A stretch of DNA of 64,000 nt from Lenzites betulinus (GCA_022264855.1 JABYQU010000003.1:682001-746000), one strand, 5' to 3'; positions 20,514 through 33,851 are shown, counted from the stretch's first letter. Numbers and translations are program-made. Notes: a model not told the origin generated them from the sequence alone.

Positions 20514-22517
20514 GAGTAATAATCTACACGTACCCCGCAAGAAGAAGGCGTGAAAGTACCCGACGGTGAATAGCAACGCAGCGCCTCTCCACGTTTTACC
20601 CCGCAGCCCCGCTCGGCGTTGTTCCGACGCGCGAGAGAAGCACGAAGGCAAACTCGAAGCGGCAATTAGGACAGTCCCATCCGCGTCAGGTGTCCGCCCG
20701 CGCGTTGTGCGTCCGCGACCACGTAAAAGCGACCGGCCCAAGGGCCCGAACTCATGAGAAGATGTGCCCCGCTTGTCTATGCGGCGCGATGCGCGCGCGC
20801 GCGCATCCACACCGAACGCTTGTCTGCGTCCACCACGTCCCTCGGCGACTTGCCATCGTACGATGTCCATCGGAACCCCCACCCGCGTCGTCCGGGGCGC
20901 TGTCACGTTGCCCCCGCACTCGCACCGCGTCTGAGACGTGTGTGGGCGTCGGCTTTCCGTGCATCAACAGCACGCCCCGGTCGATCCGAGCGCACATGGT
21001 AGCGCGGACGCGTAGCCAGTGCCACAGTATACTTACACTCTGTCTGAAGGGCCGCCCGCGCAACGTCAGGAGCACCCCCGGTCCCCCATCCGTACCCCCG
21101 TTGCTCGATGCGGCGACGACGGGCGTCGTGCCTCGATATGCACCCCAAACGTGAGCCGGCGGCCCCCCGATGCTTGCATGAATTGCCGTGTCCCGCGGCC
21201 CGCGCCTTTCCTCTTTGCCGGGGCCGCCGCACGCTCCCGCTCCACAGTCTTGTTCCGCCGAGCACGGCGGCATCGGGCGAACCCGGGGGGGGCCCAGTAT
21301 GAACGGGGGGAATGGGGATGCAAGGGGCGATTTCATCAATGTACGTTCGTCAGTGCCCTCGTTCGGCCCTATTGCTAGCTTACCGGTGATCGCGACAGGG
21401 CGGTCAGCTGCACAGCGCATTGGCCACATCCCGCACCTCATCGCGCGCTCCAACACTTTAGCACGCAGAGCGGGCAGCCGGCGTCCCGCCATTCTCCATC
21501 GAGGACGCAGCGTGACAGACGACGGCCGGAATCACAGACACGGAGAAGCAGGAAGGTGCGGGAAAGCGGTGCACGCACATGAATTCGCGCAAACCGCACT
21601 CGAGCACGGTTATACGCCGGGGCATGGGAGAGCGGTGCACGATGACGACACGGCGACGTCCAGATCGCCTCCTCCAATGCGCGATCGTGCGGCCGCGCAC
21701 GCGACGCCGTCCTCGACGGACATAGGCTCGCGCCTCGGTGGCGCACACGTCCCTCGCGAGCGTGCGCGCGACGGTTTCAACACCGCGAGCCCAGCTGCAT
21801 TCAGTCGCGGCTCGGCTTATCGCGCAACCCGGACGGACGCCTCCCGCGCGCGCGCAACCCATATCGTCGACTCGCCACTGCGCACACACAGATATGGCGG
21901 CTACTCACGTCTGGGTCGTGCGGCAGCGGAGACGGCGACGCTTCGAATGATGTGCGCTGTCTGCTTTGGTCGCGCGCGGGGCCTTCGCGAGCCTTCTTTC
22001 CCCGCTGCGAGGGTGCGGGCAGCCTGGCCTGGGCCGCGCAGACGTCTTCGCTTGCGTCATGGCTTCATTGTACCTGGTCCGCCGCTGTGGAGGGCGTCGC
22101 GCGAATCAATCGGCCTTGGCGGCGCGTCGTGCGTTCATTTTGAGTCGATCTGCCCCGTACTTGCCCTTTTGCGGCGCGAGATGGCTGGGTATTGTCTCCG
22201 AGGTACGGAATTGACAAGGCGTGCTGGGTTTGCTGGAAGGGTGGAGTGAAAAGGCTGATACGCACTTTCTACCCCGATGTTCTCAAGATGAATGGCTCGT
22301 GTTTATGTTGGAGATGGCGGTCGAGGTCTGAGTTGCATCATCGTCGGCGGTGGCAGCCAGCTGGCTCAGATAAGATGAAGTGTGACAAGGGCGTCTATCT
22401 AATCTCCCGATCGTGTTGCCGGCGCTACCAGAATTTTTGAAAAGCGCCCGGCGCCTCGCGTTGCTCAAGCCGGAGGCACAGAGAGGGCTTTCGACTGTTC
22501 TGGTCCTGCTCTGAACC
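20514..22517. other. Gene-poor, GC-rich stretch upstream of POL5
   Basis: About 2 kb. Long overlapping open frames on both strands (up to 353 codons on plus, 246 on minus) arise from GC richness. Their Arg/Ala/Gly/Pro-heavy content and lack of motifs argue against real genes. The last few hundred bases should hold the POL5 promoter. Confidence 0.45.
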
Positions 22518-25500
22518 ATGTCGACGACCCTCGCGCTTTTCTGGCATCTCTCTTCGGCCAACAAGAAGGAACGACTGGACGCGTCCGTGAAGCTCGTCAG
22601 TGCGCTTGAGCATTTCCAGACTCAGTTCGTGCCGAAAGACTCTTCGGAGACGTCTGAGAACGAGGATGAGGACGAGGACGATGGCGAGGAATCAAAGCCG
22701 GATGGTCTGGACACTTTGAATGCGCAAGATGTGTCTTACTCAATACGCCGCCTGATACGCGGCCTGGCCAGTCCCAGAGAGAGCAGTAGACTCGGCTTCG
22801 CAGTGGCCTTGACAGAGGTGCGCGCGGAGGACATTCGAGTTCGAATCATGTACTTACAGCCTGCACACAGCTTCTATCTAGAGTAAACACAGTAACATGC
22901 TCACAAATCACCCGGATCATTCTTGAGTCTTCACAAACACAGGGCTCCATGACCGGTCAGGAAGAACGGGACGTCTACTTTGCCCGCCTCTTTGGTCTTA
23001 CCGCCGTCATCCAGTCTGGACTGCTGCTGCGCGAATCTACACTGCCTTCGTCGTCTACTGCTGCGTCTGACCTGGCTAGCTATGAGGAGCTCATCACTCA
23101 GCTGATTGCGGTCGGAGAAAAGAAATCTTGGTTGCGCGAAAGCGCATGGTGGAGCGTTGCGCTCGCAGTGACCGCCCTGGCCGCGTCAGAAGTCTCTTGG
23201 AAAGACGAAGCGTTGGACGCGACGATCTCCGCGATATACTCGGAGGCTAAAACGTGGACGCCCGAAAAGGTCGCGCTGACGGTTAAGCTGCAGGCCGCCC
23301 ATCCGTCGCGCGACTGGAAGAAGCAGCTCGCGCCGACGTTCAAGAACCCTGATCTGCTCAGCACGGGGAATCTCGCCACACTTGCGCGGATATTGAAGGT
23401 TTGCACCCTAGCACCATCAGCGTGGCAAAACCTCGCACATATTGCTCACTGCGCGCGTTCCATGCAGGAATCCGATGCGGACGAGGACCAGGAGGCAGAT
23501 GTGCCGAAGTCGGGGTCATGGAAGCCGCAGGTGCACTTCGTTTGGGACATGCTACTTGACCAAGTGCTGTCCAAGGGAGCGGACCCGCGGGCGTCCAAGG
23601 GCTCCTTCCCAGAATTTTTCCGGATCGTCGTTGATGGTGAGTTAGCCACATGCCTGTGCCGCCCCCTCGCTTCCGGCAAGGCTAACGCTAGGTGCGCTAC
23701 CATCGCAGAGTCTCTCTTCGCTTCGACGTCTTCGCCCGAGCGGAAATACTGGGGCTTCCAGGTGTTCCAAAAAGCGCTGCCGCGGGTCACCGCCGAGGAC
23801 CTGCCCATGCTGTTCACGAAAAACTTCATGCGCTCGTGGATCAATCACCTATCGAACAGCGACCGATATCTGCACAAGGCAGCCAGGCAAGTGGTACGTG
23901 TCCCATGCCCTGCCGCACCGCATCGCATCTCCGCGGGTGCACGGCCGCCCGAGACAAAGTCTAACTTTGTCGTGCGCAGGCGGCAGACATCCAGAATGCG
24001 GTCAAGGGGAACCCCCGCCTTGGGCTCGCGCTGATCCTCCAGCTTACGGGCGTGCACGGCAGCCGGCAGTTCGACAGGCTCACGAAGACGAAGACAGTGG
24101 AGTCTGTCCTTACGTCAATGGACGCGGAAGGCATTCAGAGCTACATCGACTACCTGCTCGCACAGGTCGACGAAGAGCCCTCGTCCGCTTCGTACGGCCT
24201 TCCGTTCTCGCGTGCCCATTCCGACGACGCTGATCGCCCGCATTTGTTCAGGGCGGACGCGCACGCGCTCAACACGCGCCGCGCGTGGATCATCGAGCAG
24301 CTCGCTGCGCTCGTCCGCAACGGGGCGATACCCAAGAGCGACGCGTGGATCCAGACGATCCTTGACTGGCTAGCGGTGCATGGATTTTACATTGTCTCCA
24401 AGCGGTCGGACAAGAGTGCTATTCTTGCGGTGAGCGGTTTACTGCCATGCCATGCGACGGCGGAGATGACTGACACCGCGGGGCGCGCACGCTCTCTAGC
24501 TGCGCAGCGTTCCCACCCCTTCGTTCTCGGAGGAACTGCGGAAGAACTGCCGCGACCGTCTCCTGGGATGTCTCGCTGAGCTCACCGCTCAGACGACGCT
24601 GGTGAAGGGTAAGTCCGTGTGTTCTGCCAGCGGGGGCCGTCTTGCTGATCGCCACAAAAAGACGACAGCAAAACGGCAAAGGTCGCGGCTGTGGCGTCCG
24701 ATGGGAAATTCTGGGTATCTAGGGTTCTCGCCACCATTGAGCTGCTGGAGAAGGACACCAAACACGTCCGCCCGCTATCGGAGCCGGACGAGGGCGTGAA
24801 TGAGCTGCGTCAAAACGCGCGCCAGATCATCGCCCGACTAAAGGATGTAAGCTGTCATGGTCTCCACATTGACGGGCCATATCCAATATTCTTGCGACAG
24901 GTACCGGAGGATCAGCGCGAGGCCGCGAAGGGCGTAGAGCTGCTGCTCGCGTCCACCCTCCTACACCAGTACTGTGCCGACGAGGAAGACGCTGACACCG
25001 ACACCCTTGAGGTGCGCGCTACGCTCTCCCGCCCTTCGTTCATCTCCGTAGCTCACACGTTCATTCCGCAGAGCTGCATCGACGGCGCCTCGCGCATGTT
25101 CCCGGCGGAGAGCAAGAAGGGGAAGAAGGCGCGCAAGTCAATGGGCGAAGACAAGGGCAAGGGCAAGGAGCTTCCCGCGCCGATCGACGTCCTCGTCGAC
25201 GCCGTCATCGGCTTCCTCGAGAAAGGCACCGCGTACATGCGCGCCGCGGCCAATCAGGGCTTCGCGCTCCTATCGGGCGCGGTGCAGGAGAGCACGGCGG
25301 ATCTGATCCTCAGCGTGAGTGCCGCGCCTTCGTTCGCGTCGATTTCGCAGCTTATCTCCTGGGGAAATCTCGGTGCAGCAACTCGAGCGGCGCGACCCTG
25401 AGCAGCTCATGGCGGACGAGGACGAAGACGAGGACGTGGACATGGAGGACGGCGAGGGGCAGGCGGGCGAGGATGACGCGGGTGCGTCGTCATCGTCCGA

Positions 25501-26865
25501 TAGCAACGAAGACGAAGATGAGGACGACGAGGACGAGGATGGGGACGAAGAGGCCGATCTGGAGCTTCGCCGGAAGATCGAGGAGGCGCTGCGCGTTAAC
25601 GGTATCTCAGCGGCGACCGGCGACTCCGACGACGAATCGGAGGAGGATCTGATGGACGACGACCAGATGCTTGCCATTGACGAGCAGCTGGCCGCGGCCT
25701 TCAGGGCGCGTGCGAGCGAGAAGGGCAACCGAAAAGGCAGGTTTCTAGACGCTATTGTTCGCCGGGACCGTGCTCATGGCGCGCCCACAGATACCGACGC
25801 ACAGCGGGAGGCTACACACTTCAAGAACAGGGTCCTCGACCTGATCGACCTGTTCGTGAGGAAGCAACCGACGAGCCCTCTGATCGTTCGCCTCATCCTC
25901 CCGCTTGTTGAGCTCGTGGTGGCCACTGGCCCGGACGAAAAGCAGCTCTCGGACAAGGCGACAGGCATTCTGCGGAGCCGGATTGGCAAGTCGAAGGAGG
26001 TACCCAGCTCGGTGTCGGAGGACGCCTCGAAAACATTAGAGGAATTGCATATCCTCGCCAGGAAAGCCTCGACACCTGACGTTCTGACCACCCTGAACCA
26101 GTGCAGCATTTACCTCTCCAGGGTCCTGCTGCATCACGACACCCCGGAGCCTGTTCTGAAAGCATACCGGGAGTCGCTCGCGGACTTCGTGTCTCGCAAG
26201 GCATCCCGCCTCAACCCCGCGTTCGTGGGCGACTTCGTCAAACGGTACCCCCAAGCCGCATGGACTCTACGTGACGACCTCGTCAAGGCGCCCGGCACCG
26301 CTCTCAACGGCTTCCGTCAAGCGCAAGCCTTCCACTTCGTCAACACCCTTGTCAACCAGCTACAGGCTCTCGTGCGTATCCCTCGAGTTGTATCATCGCT
26401 TCCCACTAACGAATCACGCAGGGTGACCGCAAACCCGAGATCCTAGCGTTCATGCCAGAACTGCGCCAGGCGATCCTCGATACCCTATCCAACGCATGCA
26501 GCAGCGAGTCATCGCTGACGGCTGCGCATGCGAAGGAAATCCTCAAGCTCGCTCTCGTCTCCGTGCGCCAAACAAAGCGTTTCGCGTCTAGCGTCGAGGA
26601 CGCCTCATCAATATGGGTGCCGTCGAAATGGTCAGACCTCTCGTCGAACCTCGCAGCCAGCGACACTTTCAAGTCCGCCGTAGGCCTCCAGGCGATGTGC
26701 AAACAGATCGTTCAGCTACTACAACAAAGCAATACGACAACAAAGGCACCGAGCAAGGACAAGGCATCGGCGAAGCGGAAAGCGGAGGAGGCGACTGCGG
26801 AGGAGGGTGCTGCGTCGGGCAAACGGACGAAGCACAAAAAAGCGCGGAAGGAGAAGAGCGGCTAG
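22518..26865 (+). CDS. POL5: POL5 / MYBBP1A-like protein (DNA polymerase phi family), ribosome biogenesis and rDNA transcription factor
   Basis: A multi-exon gene of about 1.2-1.3 thousand residues, starting MSTTLALFWHLSSANKKERL. Despite the old name, the family is not a functional polymerase; it is a nucleolar HEAT-repeat protein needed for rRNA synthesis and 60S assembly. Hallmarks in order: VSYSIRRLIRGLASPRESSRLGFAVALTE near the N-terminus; YFARLFGLTAVIQSG; PQVHFVWDMLLDQ; RKYWGFQVFQKALPR and LFTKNFMRSWINHLSNSDRYLHKAA; then an acidic tract (DEDEDEDVDMEDGEG and following, about 25405-25560), and LMDDDQMLAIDEQLAAAFRAR. A conserved C-terminal helical region follows, with FKNRVLDLIDLFVRKQP. The basic tail ([14 protein letters not shown]) resembles a nucleolar signal. 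Several short introns interrupt it, for example after ALTE and around 23900 and 24850. The stop TAG is 26863-26865, overlapping the MSH3 stop. Confidence 0.92.
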
Positions 26866-29800
26866 GAGCTCGATGTACCAGATCCGCCACTGACAGTATG
26901 AGATGCTATCGCGTTCACCAAATCGCGCAGGGTGTGCAGGGACGCGTGTCGCTCGATCTCGGACGAGCTGGCTCCGAGACATCGCCGAACGAGCTCCGCG
27001 CACTTACGGGCCCTTCGGAGATTGGGGTAAGGATGAGTTGAAATGACGATCTGAGATGACGATCGCGGGGGACGCCTTCGGAGAAAATGCTCACCTCGTC
27101 TGCCGGATGCGGCCTTCGATGACCAGCTTCATGCTTGCTGCTTTGCGGGCCGCGGTGTGCAAGACAGACTCTGGTAGGCCCGCGAGACGGGCACACTCGA
27201 CGCCGAAAGACTCGGTGACGAGCCCAGGCTCGAGCCGGTAGAGGAAGGTCACCTCCCTCGTGCCGTCCGCGCGTGTTTCCTCGGCGAAGCCCATATGCAT
27301 GTTCCCGACCTCGGAGGGGAATCCTCGCTCGAGGTCGGTCGCGACTTGGGGGTAGTGGGTGATGAATAATGTCTTGCACTTTACTTCCTGCACGAGGTGC
27401 TGCAGTACTGCACCCGCGATCGCCATCTATGCCCAAGATAAATTAGCAGCGGAAGCAAAAATGATGGGGAAAATCACTTACCCCGTCGAATGTCGAGGTG
27501 CCCCGACCCAGTTCATCTAAGACCACAAGCGTCTTGGACGTGGCCATTTGCAAGATGTCGCTTGTTTCTTGCATCTCGACCATGAACGTAGACCGGCCGC
27601 GGGCCAACTCATCGGAAGCTTCGGAAAATTGTCAGTTCTCCGAAGCATCGCACCGACTCAACCGCTGCGGACTGCCATACCTCCCATCCTGGTGAGTATA
27701 CCGTCCAGCAAGCTCAGTTTCATAGATTTTGCTGGGACATATGACCCTATCTGCGCCATCTGTAAAAGTCCTTAGCTCAGCCACGCGTTCTACTAAACGA
27801 GGAATAAACTCACAACGGCGCATAGCGCGGTCATCCGTACCACCGAACTCTTTCCGCCCATGTTCGGACCTGCGGCGTCCGCGTCAGTCCGATAATGTTG
27901 CTTACGCCACAGCTAACGATATTTACCGGTGATGATCTTATGTCTTGCCTCGTCGTCACCCATCCTCAGTGAATTGGGCACAAACTGGTCGGTCCGCAAC
28001 GCTTCGATCATGGGGTGTCTACCCTCCACGATCTCAAGCACGTCACCTTCCCTGCTCCCCTCCTCCTTGCGGTCAACAAACTGTGGACGGACGTAGTCTG
28101 CCCGCGCGGCAACCTGCGCAAGGCTGAACAAGCAGTCGGCCACCGCAAGTTTGTTGACAGCGTCGCGGAGGATGGCGTAATATTTCTCCGTAATCTCGGC
28201 GAGAAAGGCGAGAAAAGCTTTATGCGCCGCTGCGGCGAGGGCTTCTTTGTACTGGGCCCTTTCTTGCAGCTTGGCACGCACTTCTGGTGTGTGGTACCTA
28301 CGGACCATTTTGGTGCTACCATGGGAGCTTTAGTGCATCCAAAGAGCGAAACGAGGAGAATATAGCAAACCTTGAGAGTAGTGTCCACGTTGCGGGGACT
28401 TCGCGGCGTTCGTCCTTGCGGATCTCCACAACATACTGGAGAAAGCTTCTTAACTCGCTTTCACATGTATAGTATATCACTGAGGCTCACCTCTTCAGCC
28501 ATCCATACGGTATACTGGAGTGCTGGCTTCTTGATCGCCTTCCGGATTGCCTTCAGCTCGTCCATCAACTCCGACTCGGCAACTTGAATGCACTACCATC
28601 TATCTGAACAATCTATCACTGGTGGAAAGGAAACAAGGAGCCTACTGCAGTCAACGAGTCTAGTTCAGGGTAGCGGTCCACGTCAGCCCACATCGTGTCC
28701 TCCTTGCCTTGTTCTGCCGCTGCAAAGTCTACCGCATCGCAAACCTCCTTCACGGGGTCCCTCAGCCTCGGCAGCGCTTCCACGATCCCCACTAACAGTG
28801 TCGCCTTTAGTCCCGCAGACGGCGTGGCCTGCTGCGACTGTGCGGGATGCGGTGGCGTGAAGGTCGTGGACACTCTGCGGAAGGCCTTGAGGAGCACGAT
28901 GAGCTCAGACGGGGTACACTTGCCGTACTGGATCCGACACAAGCCTCGCGCGAGGTCAGGCAGGCGGCGGAGGAGCTCACGGAGCTGGGTTAGTCGCGGG
29001 GACCTGTTTCCGAGGATCTCTTCGACGGCGTCTGTTCGTTCACATAAGGCGCTGTCTCATGTGTTAGTGGCAATGTACATTTGTAGTGTGGGAGAAGGTA
29101 CCGTGGGTCCACGAGTGGCTTCCCGACCCAGCTTCTGAGAAGGCGAGCGCCAAACTTTGTTGAAGTGCGGTCTAGGATCCACATGAGCGAGCCCTTCGTG
29201 GTATTGTCAGTGTCGTTGCGGTATATCTCGCTAAAATACAAATCAAACATGAGCAGGGAGTCGATAATCTGGGATAAGGCGATATAATATGCTCACAGGT
29301 TGGTTAGGGTGTTAGCGTTGAGTAGCATATGAGTCCGTTCCGTGAACCTGGAGAAAAACTGAGTTTCCCTGAGGGCATCCGCGACATTGAAGGAAGACAA
29401 GTAATTGAGAGACTGGGCAAGTGCGGTCACGACGAGCTTCGAGAATTCAGTGATAGCGGCCATTAGATCTCCTAGCATGAGTGAGTTAGTTCGCGACGAA
29501 CGTAGAATGGCGTCATTGCGTGATAAAAATGAACTGTCTTGACGCACCCTTCTTGAAACCATCCGACGCGTTTGCATGCTCTTTCTTGTCGGCGTAGAAC
29601 TTCGACAGCGATGCAAAAGCGTCGGTATAAGCCATTTGCTTAGAGAACTGCTCTATGCGTATCCGGTGGTCTGTGTATGAATGCCTACCCAGATGATTCA
29701 GATTCTGGAAACCAAGCGTACTCAAAGGTATGCTTACTCGACGAAGTGTTTGATCATCTTCTCTGTTGCAGCACTAAGCTTCTTCGAAGGTATCAGAAGC

Positions 29801-31339
29801 TCGTATGGTTTTGTATGAACCATACGGGTCTACATTGAACCAGTCAATATGTGGCCGCATTCCATCATCCGCTAGACTCACCTCTAATTCGGTACGCATA
29901 TGATTGTCTGGAGCGTGATCAGCAGTGAGTAACAGATTTGTCTAAGAAGCTGCCGTACCTTCGAACTCATCCCATACCACTTCACCCGTGCTAGGAGAAA
30001 CCACAATCACGGCTATATTGACGCGCTCGTCCGCACCCATCCCCCCTCTTGGCTCCTCAAGCAAGCACATGAGTGGGGGTGATGAGTTCGGGTCTATCTC
30101 ATCGACAGTATTGAGATCGTCAACAAACCTGGGTCACTCTAAATATCGGTCACACCCTTCATCAAGGTCGGCGAGATCACTCACGTTGCTGCAGTGTACA
30201 TATGTGTAACTTCGCGCTCGAACAATTCGTTGCGCGTATCTCCGGCTTTCTTCAATGCCGCAGTTTCGGTTTGTTCTACGACGCCGACCTTATACCCTTG
30301 AGAAAGAAGCCTATATATGACACGGTAAACATACGTTCTAACATTCATTAGACTCGCATACTTCTTCATATGCACGTCGCGCCTATGCAATGGTATCATA
30401 GCAGTGTAGAGATTGCGTTTAGGGAAACAGACAATCCCCAGTTCTTTGGAGGCTATCTGGGAAAGCATGAGAATATCGGTACCGCCAACTATAATGTAGG
30501 TACCTTCGCGTCTTCTTCGAAGAAGAGCATCTTGTACCCGGACTGAATCATCAGTATAGTACCGGGATACTTGGTCTTCAGTTCTCGAACCTGTCCAAAA
30601 ATTGTGTCGCGATGAGGGGCTGCACGGTGTATAACCGACGACCGTGTACCTGTTGTTCAAAGGGAGTGTACGGTTTCCCACTGGGGCCTATCTCCTCAAC
30701 CTTTTGGCTCGTAGTTCGACTAGGACCTGCCGCAGACGTGGCGGCTCGTTTCGCGGAACCTTTCCCCTTCTTAGCCTTCGATTTGGAGCTGCTAAACATT
30801 TCCATGAGTTCACCAAACTTCTTCTCTGAATCCTCTTCAGTCTCCGCAGGGGTGTCCGCAACTATCTCCACTTCGTCTTCTACATCTGAGCTACGGGTCG
30901 CGTCGGCAGAGTGGTTTCTTCCCGCGAACATATCGGCACCCCCTAGGAGAATTCTCTTCGCTCGGGCATGTACTTCACGGCGGTCGGCATTGTCGTTGAC
31001 TGAGGCAGACTTGCTTGGAGAAGTTGGGTCGAATCGCCATTGCTCGGCGTGCCCGGCGTCTTTCGCTGCTGGCTGGAGAGAGGACGCGGACGGCCGCCTG
31101 GGAGAGAAGAATGTGCTTGTGGCAGTTCGCTGTCTTTTGCGTGGAGATGTCGGTCGTTCATCATCAGAGTCAAGAGTGAGGTCGATGGGCGAGCTTCCCC
31201 GTTTATGCTTACTGCCGCGGCCCGCCTTGGCATTCGGAGTGCTTGATCCAGCGGAGGTGTCCTGAGAGAAGAACGAGGATATGGTAGCTTGTGTCCCCTG
31301 AGAGGCAGCCCCATTTTTCGGACGTGCAGTTCCAGACAT
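26862..31339 (-). CDS. MSH3: DNA mismatch repair protein MSH3 (MutS homologue)
   Basis: MSH3 pairs with MSH2 to bind insertion/deletion loops in the nucleus. Start [11 protein letters not shown] at 31339. A PCNA-binding PIP box (QATISSFF) lies within the first 30 residues, then a disordered, basic N-terminal region. The MutS-I domain begins at YTPFEQQ and continues through [24 protein letters not shown] and [24 protein letters not shown]. The ATPase is intact: Walker [10 protein letters not shown] (about 27855-27875), the signature [18 protein letters not shown], Walker [18 protein letters not shown], and [13 protein letters not shown]. The C-terminus ([29 protein letters not shown]) is reached through an intron ending near 27013. 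Many short introns split the gene. The first conserved block reads [16 protein letters not shown], a little off the usual MIEVGYKYRFFGEDA-type sequence. The final TAG is 26862-26864. Confidence 0.95.
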
Positions 31340-31530
31340 GATAGCAGCCAGGCGATATGTCTTCCTAGACAGAGAGTGAACGTGAAACTTGAAGAGACAC
31401 AGTACTGCGCCGGCTCAAGCTCACGCTGTGGCGCGCTGCAGACTCGATCGGTGGCGTGACTCAGTAACGCGTCAGTCACAGATTTGTACGCGTCTCGTCA
31501 CGTGCGGCAGGCCCTTCCTCTGCTCCCGCC
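31340..31530. promoter_or_regulatory. Divergent promoter MSH3 / ATP12
   Basis: Only 191 bp separate the two start codons, so both promoters and 5' UTRs must share it. No TATA box is seen. A GCGCGCTGCAG-type GC-rich core is present around 31430. Confidence 0.6.
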
Positions 31531-32665
31531 ATGCATCGCCAGGCAGCTCGCGTTCTCGTCCCCCTCGTCCGCGCGCACGCCCGTAGACCAATTCTCCTGA
31601 GGGGTGCGGTATGTAAGACGAGGACACATGCCACCATCTCGAATTCCGAACAAGCAGTCAATGCCACCACCCGTACGTAGCCAGAACAGTCTCGTCATGC
31701 GAAATTGACAGTCCTCACCATTTACGAACAGGAGCTGAGGTCACCCTGAAGCGGTTCTGGAAGACAGTTGACATTGAGAAGCTGAATGGAGGCTATGCCG
31801 TCACTCTCGACAAACGTCCTCTCAAAACTCCCGGAGGAAAGCCTTTGGTCATCCCTCCAGAGAAGCGGCTGGTAGCCGCCTTGGTCGCGTCAGAATGGGA
31901 GAATCAGGAGACAGCTTTGAAGCCTCATGCATTGCCTATGGTACGTGAGGAGCATCCATACCCTCAAACGCCATTATTCATGAGTTGTATAGACGTCACT
32001 AGTATCAAGAGCAATCGATGCTTTCGAGCAGGAGCCCACCCGAAATGAAGTACGCGCACAGTTGCTCAAGTACTTCGAGACGGACACAATATTGTGAGTT
32101 GCGTAACGGAGTGGAACTCTCGACTTCTGATCCGAGGTTTCTTCAGCTACCATGCAGACGCACCTGTCACTCTCGTGAAATTGCAAGAAGAGCACTGGAA
32201 GCCTCTTCTCGACTGGGTACAGAACACATATGGCGTGGAAATTCAAGTTTCGGACTCGCTGCTGGTTCCCACTCAGTCGTCTGAAACGATTCAAAAGTTC
32301 GAGGGGGTCCTCAATAGCTTGACTCCCTGGGAGATGGCCGGTAAGCTCACCCCACACAGCACCGACGCCCTCGATTATTGATTGCGTGTACTCCAGCGAT
32401 GGAGCGCGCGACATACGCCTCAAAATCTTTCATCATTGGTCTTGCGCTCGTCAAACGTCGGTTAGATGTCGACCAAGCGGCTCAGGCCGCGCATGTGGAA
32501 GTAAACAGCCAGATTGAACGGTGGGGTGAAGTAGAAGACAGTGCGCACAAAACTCTTCTCACTTACATGCAATTACTAACTTCGACTGCGCCAGCTCATG
32601 ATGTAGACTACCATGACATGCGGAGGCAGCTCGGGAGCGCAGCATGTCTACTGGCCGACTACTGA
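31531..32665 (+). CDS. ATP12: ATP12, mitochondrial F1-ATPase assembly chaperone
   Basis: Chaperone that binds free F1 alpha subunit before assembly in the mitochondrial matrix. The N-terminus (MHRQAARVLVPLVRAHARRPILLR) is a basic amphipathic presequence. Splicing 31603 to 31655-31672 (an 18-nt exon) to 31732 gives LLRAVNATTRAEVTLKRFWKTV, which restores the ATP12 domain start. Next come GYAVTLDKRPLKTPGGKPLVIP, LVAALVASEWENQ, TSLVSRAIDAFEQEPTRNEVRAQLLKYFETDTI and YHADAPVTLVKLQEEHWKPLLDW. The C-terminal half has SSETIQKFEGVLNSLTPWEMAAMERATYASKSFIIGLALV and the conserved ending EVNSQIERWGEVEDSAHKTL...DYHDMRRQLGSAACLL. Length and layout match the family. It is divergent to MSH3 over 191 bp. Confidence 0.94.
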
Positions 32666-33723
32666 ATAGGCACTAATCGTTGCATGCCCCTCATACTATA
32701 TAGTGCATTTAATGGTAACTTCTGCACAACATTCACATCATCATAAGCAAAGTAGATGGCACAAGTAGCGCATGCATGACAAGACTGTGGTTACCGCCCA
32801 TCAGGCCGACAGTACACACCACATCACATAGCCCGTATTCTACCCAAATGAAGTGCGTGGGATCACGCTCCCGGAAAACGGTGCTCACACCAGGATCGCA
32901 GCTCGGCCTTCGCCCAGCACGCTATTGTATCCGCAAGTCTTTATCGAACTCCAGGCTTCGTCCACTCCACATGAAGCCGGTAACGGTGGTACTTGATTGG
33001 CAGCTCTTCAAGCCTGCGATCTATCTGCTGTGCTGGCGATGTTGCACCTCAACGTCCTGTGCACATCCTTGTTCGGCCATGTCAAGATACTCCTCGGCAA
33101 GCTGGACCGTGACAGTAAAGTATGGTTTGAACGTCTTGTTATCTGCGACACTCATGCATGCGTCAGTATACTTCTGTGTGCGTCTTCAATTTCCGTATTT
33201 CACTGAAACGCCTGGCCTTCGCGCATCTGTGAGGTGATTTACCTTGTTTCTCACGAACCAGCGGAAGCAATTGGCACTGACACAGACCACAGAACTACCA
33301 TGGCGTGGATCTGAACTGCCCGCAGAGGAAACTGTTGACAGCGAGCGCTGTCAAAATCTTTGATGACAGCCCACCACTGACCTGGCGGATAGCCCCAGAT
33401 CGTTTGACCCCACCCTGTGTAGAGAAGGACCATATAGAGGTATGTCACCCTATTCCTTACTTCTTGAGTACCCATATGGCGACTCGACTGCATAGGGCTC
33501 AACAGAGGTACTCTAAGTGTATCACGCTCAGCCTCGTAGGATGATATCTGAGCGAGCGGCGTCCCTAAAGTACAACACCGGACGAGGTGTTTACCAAATT
33601 GCCACCAGATCGCAGCTGCGTTGTAGCACGTCAATGCATGCGACTTTTGGGCTCGCGTGCTACTATACCCTCCTTTAGCAGTCCAGGATGCGATAACGGC
33701 ACCTTAGGTAAGTGGGGAGCAGA
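32666..33723. other. Intergenic, nothing recognisable
   Basis: About 1 kb between ATP12 and the next TATA box. It is relatively AT-rich. A 153-codon plus frame at 32776 has no motif, and I found no compelling exons on either strand. Confidence 0.45.
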
Positions 33724-33729
33724 TATAAA
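33724..33729 (+). promoter_or_regulatory. TATA box of small secreted protein gene
   Basis: TATAAA 128 bp before the ATG at 33852, followed by a long C/T-rich leader (CCTTCGGGCTTTTCC and onward), the same architecture as the hydrophobin promoters. Confidence 0.65.
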
Positions 33730-33851
33730 GGTGAGCAGATTCTGTCCGTTTCTGCATCCCCTCTTCGCTTTCTATTCCCTCCTTCGGGCTTTTCCATTTC
33801 CTTCCCCTACCTCCCACTCTTCAGCCCGGCGCTGTTTTTTCTGCTGCTGCC

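Noticed and set aside
21188..22249. A 353-codon plus-strand open frame
   Set aside because: GC-driven: Arg/Ala/Gly/Ser-rich, no motif, no orderly N-terminus, and overlapped by a 246-codon minus frame of equal quality.
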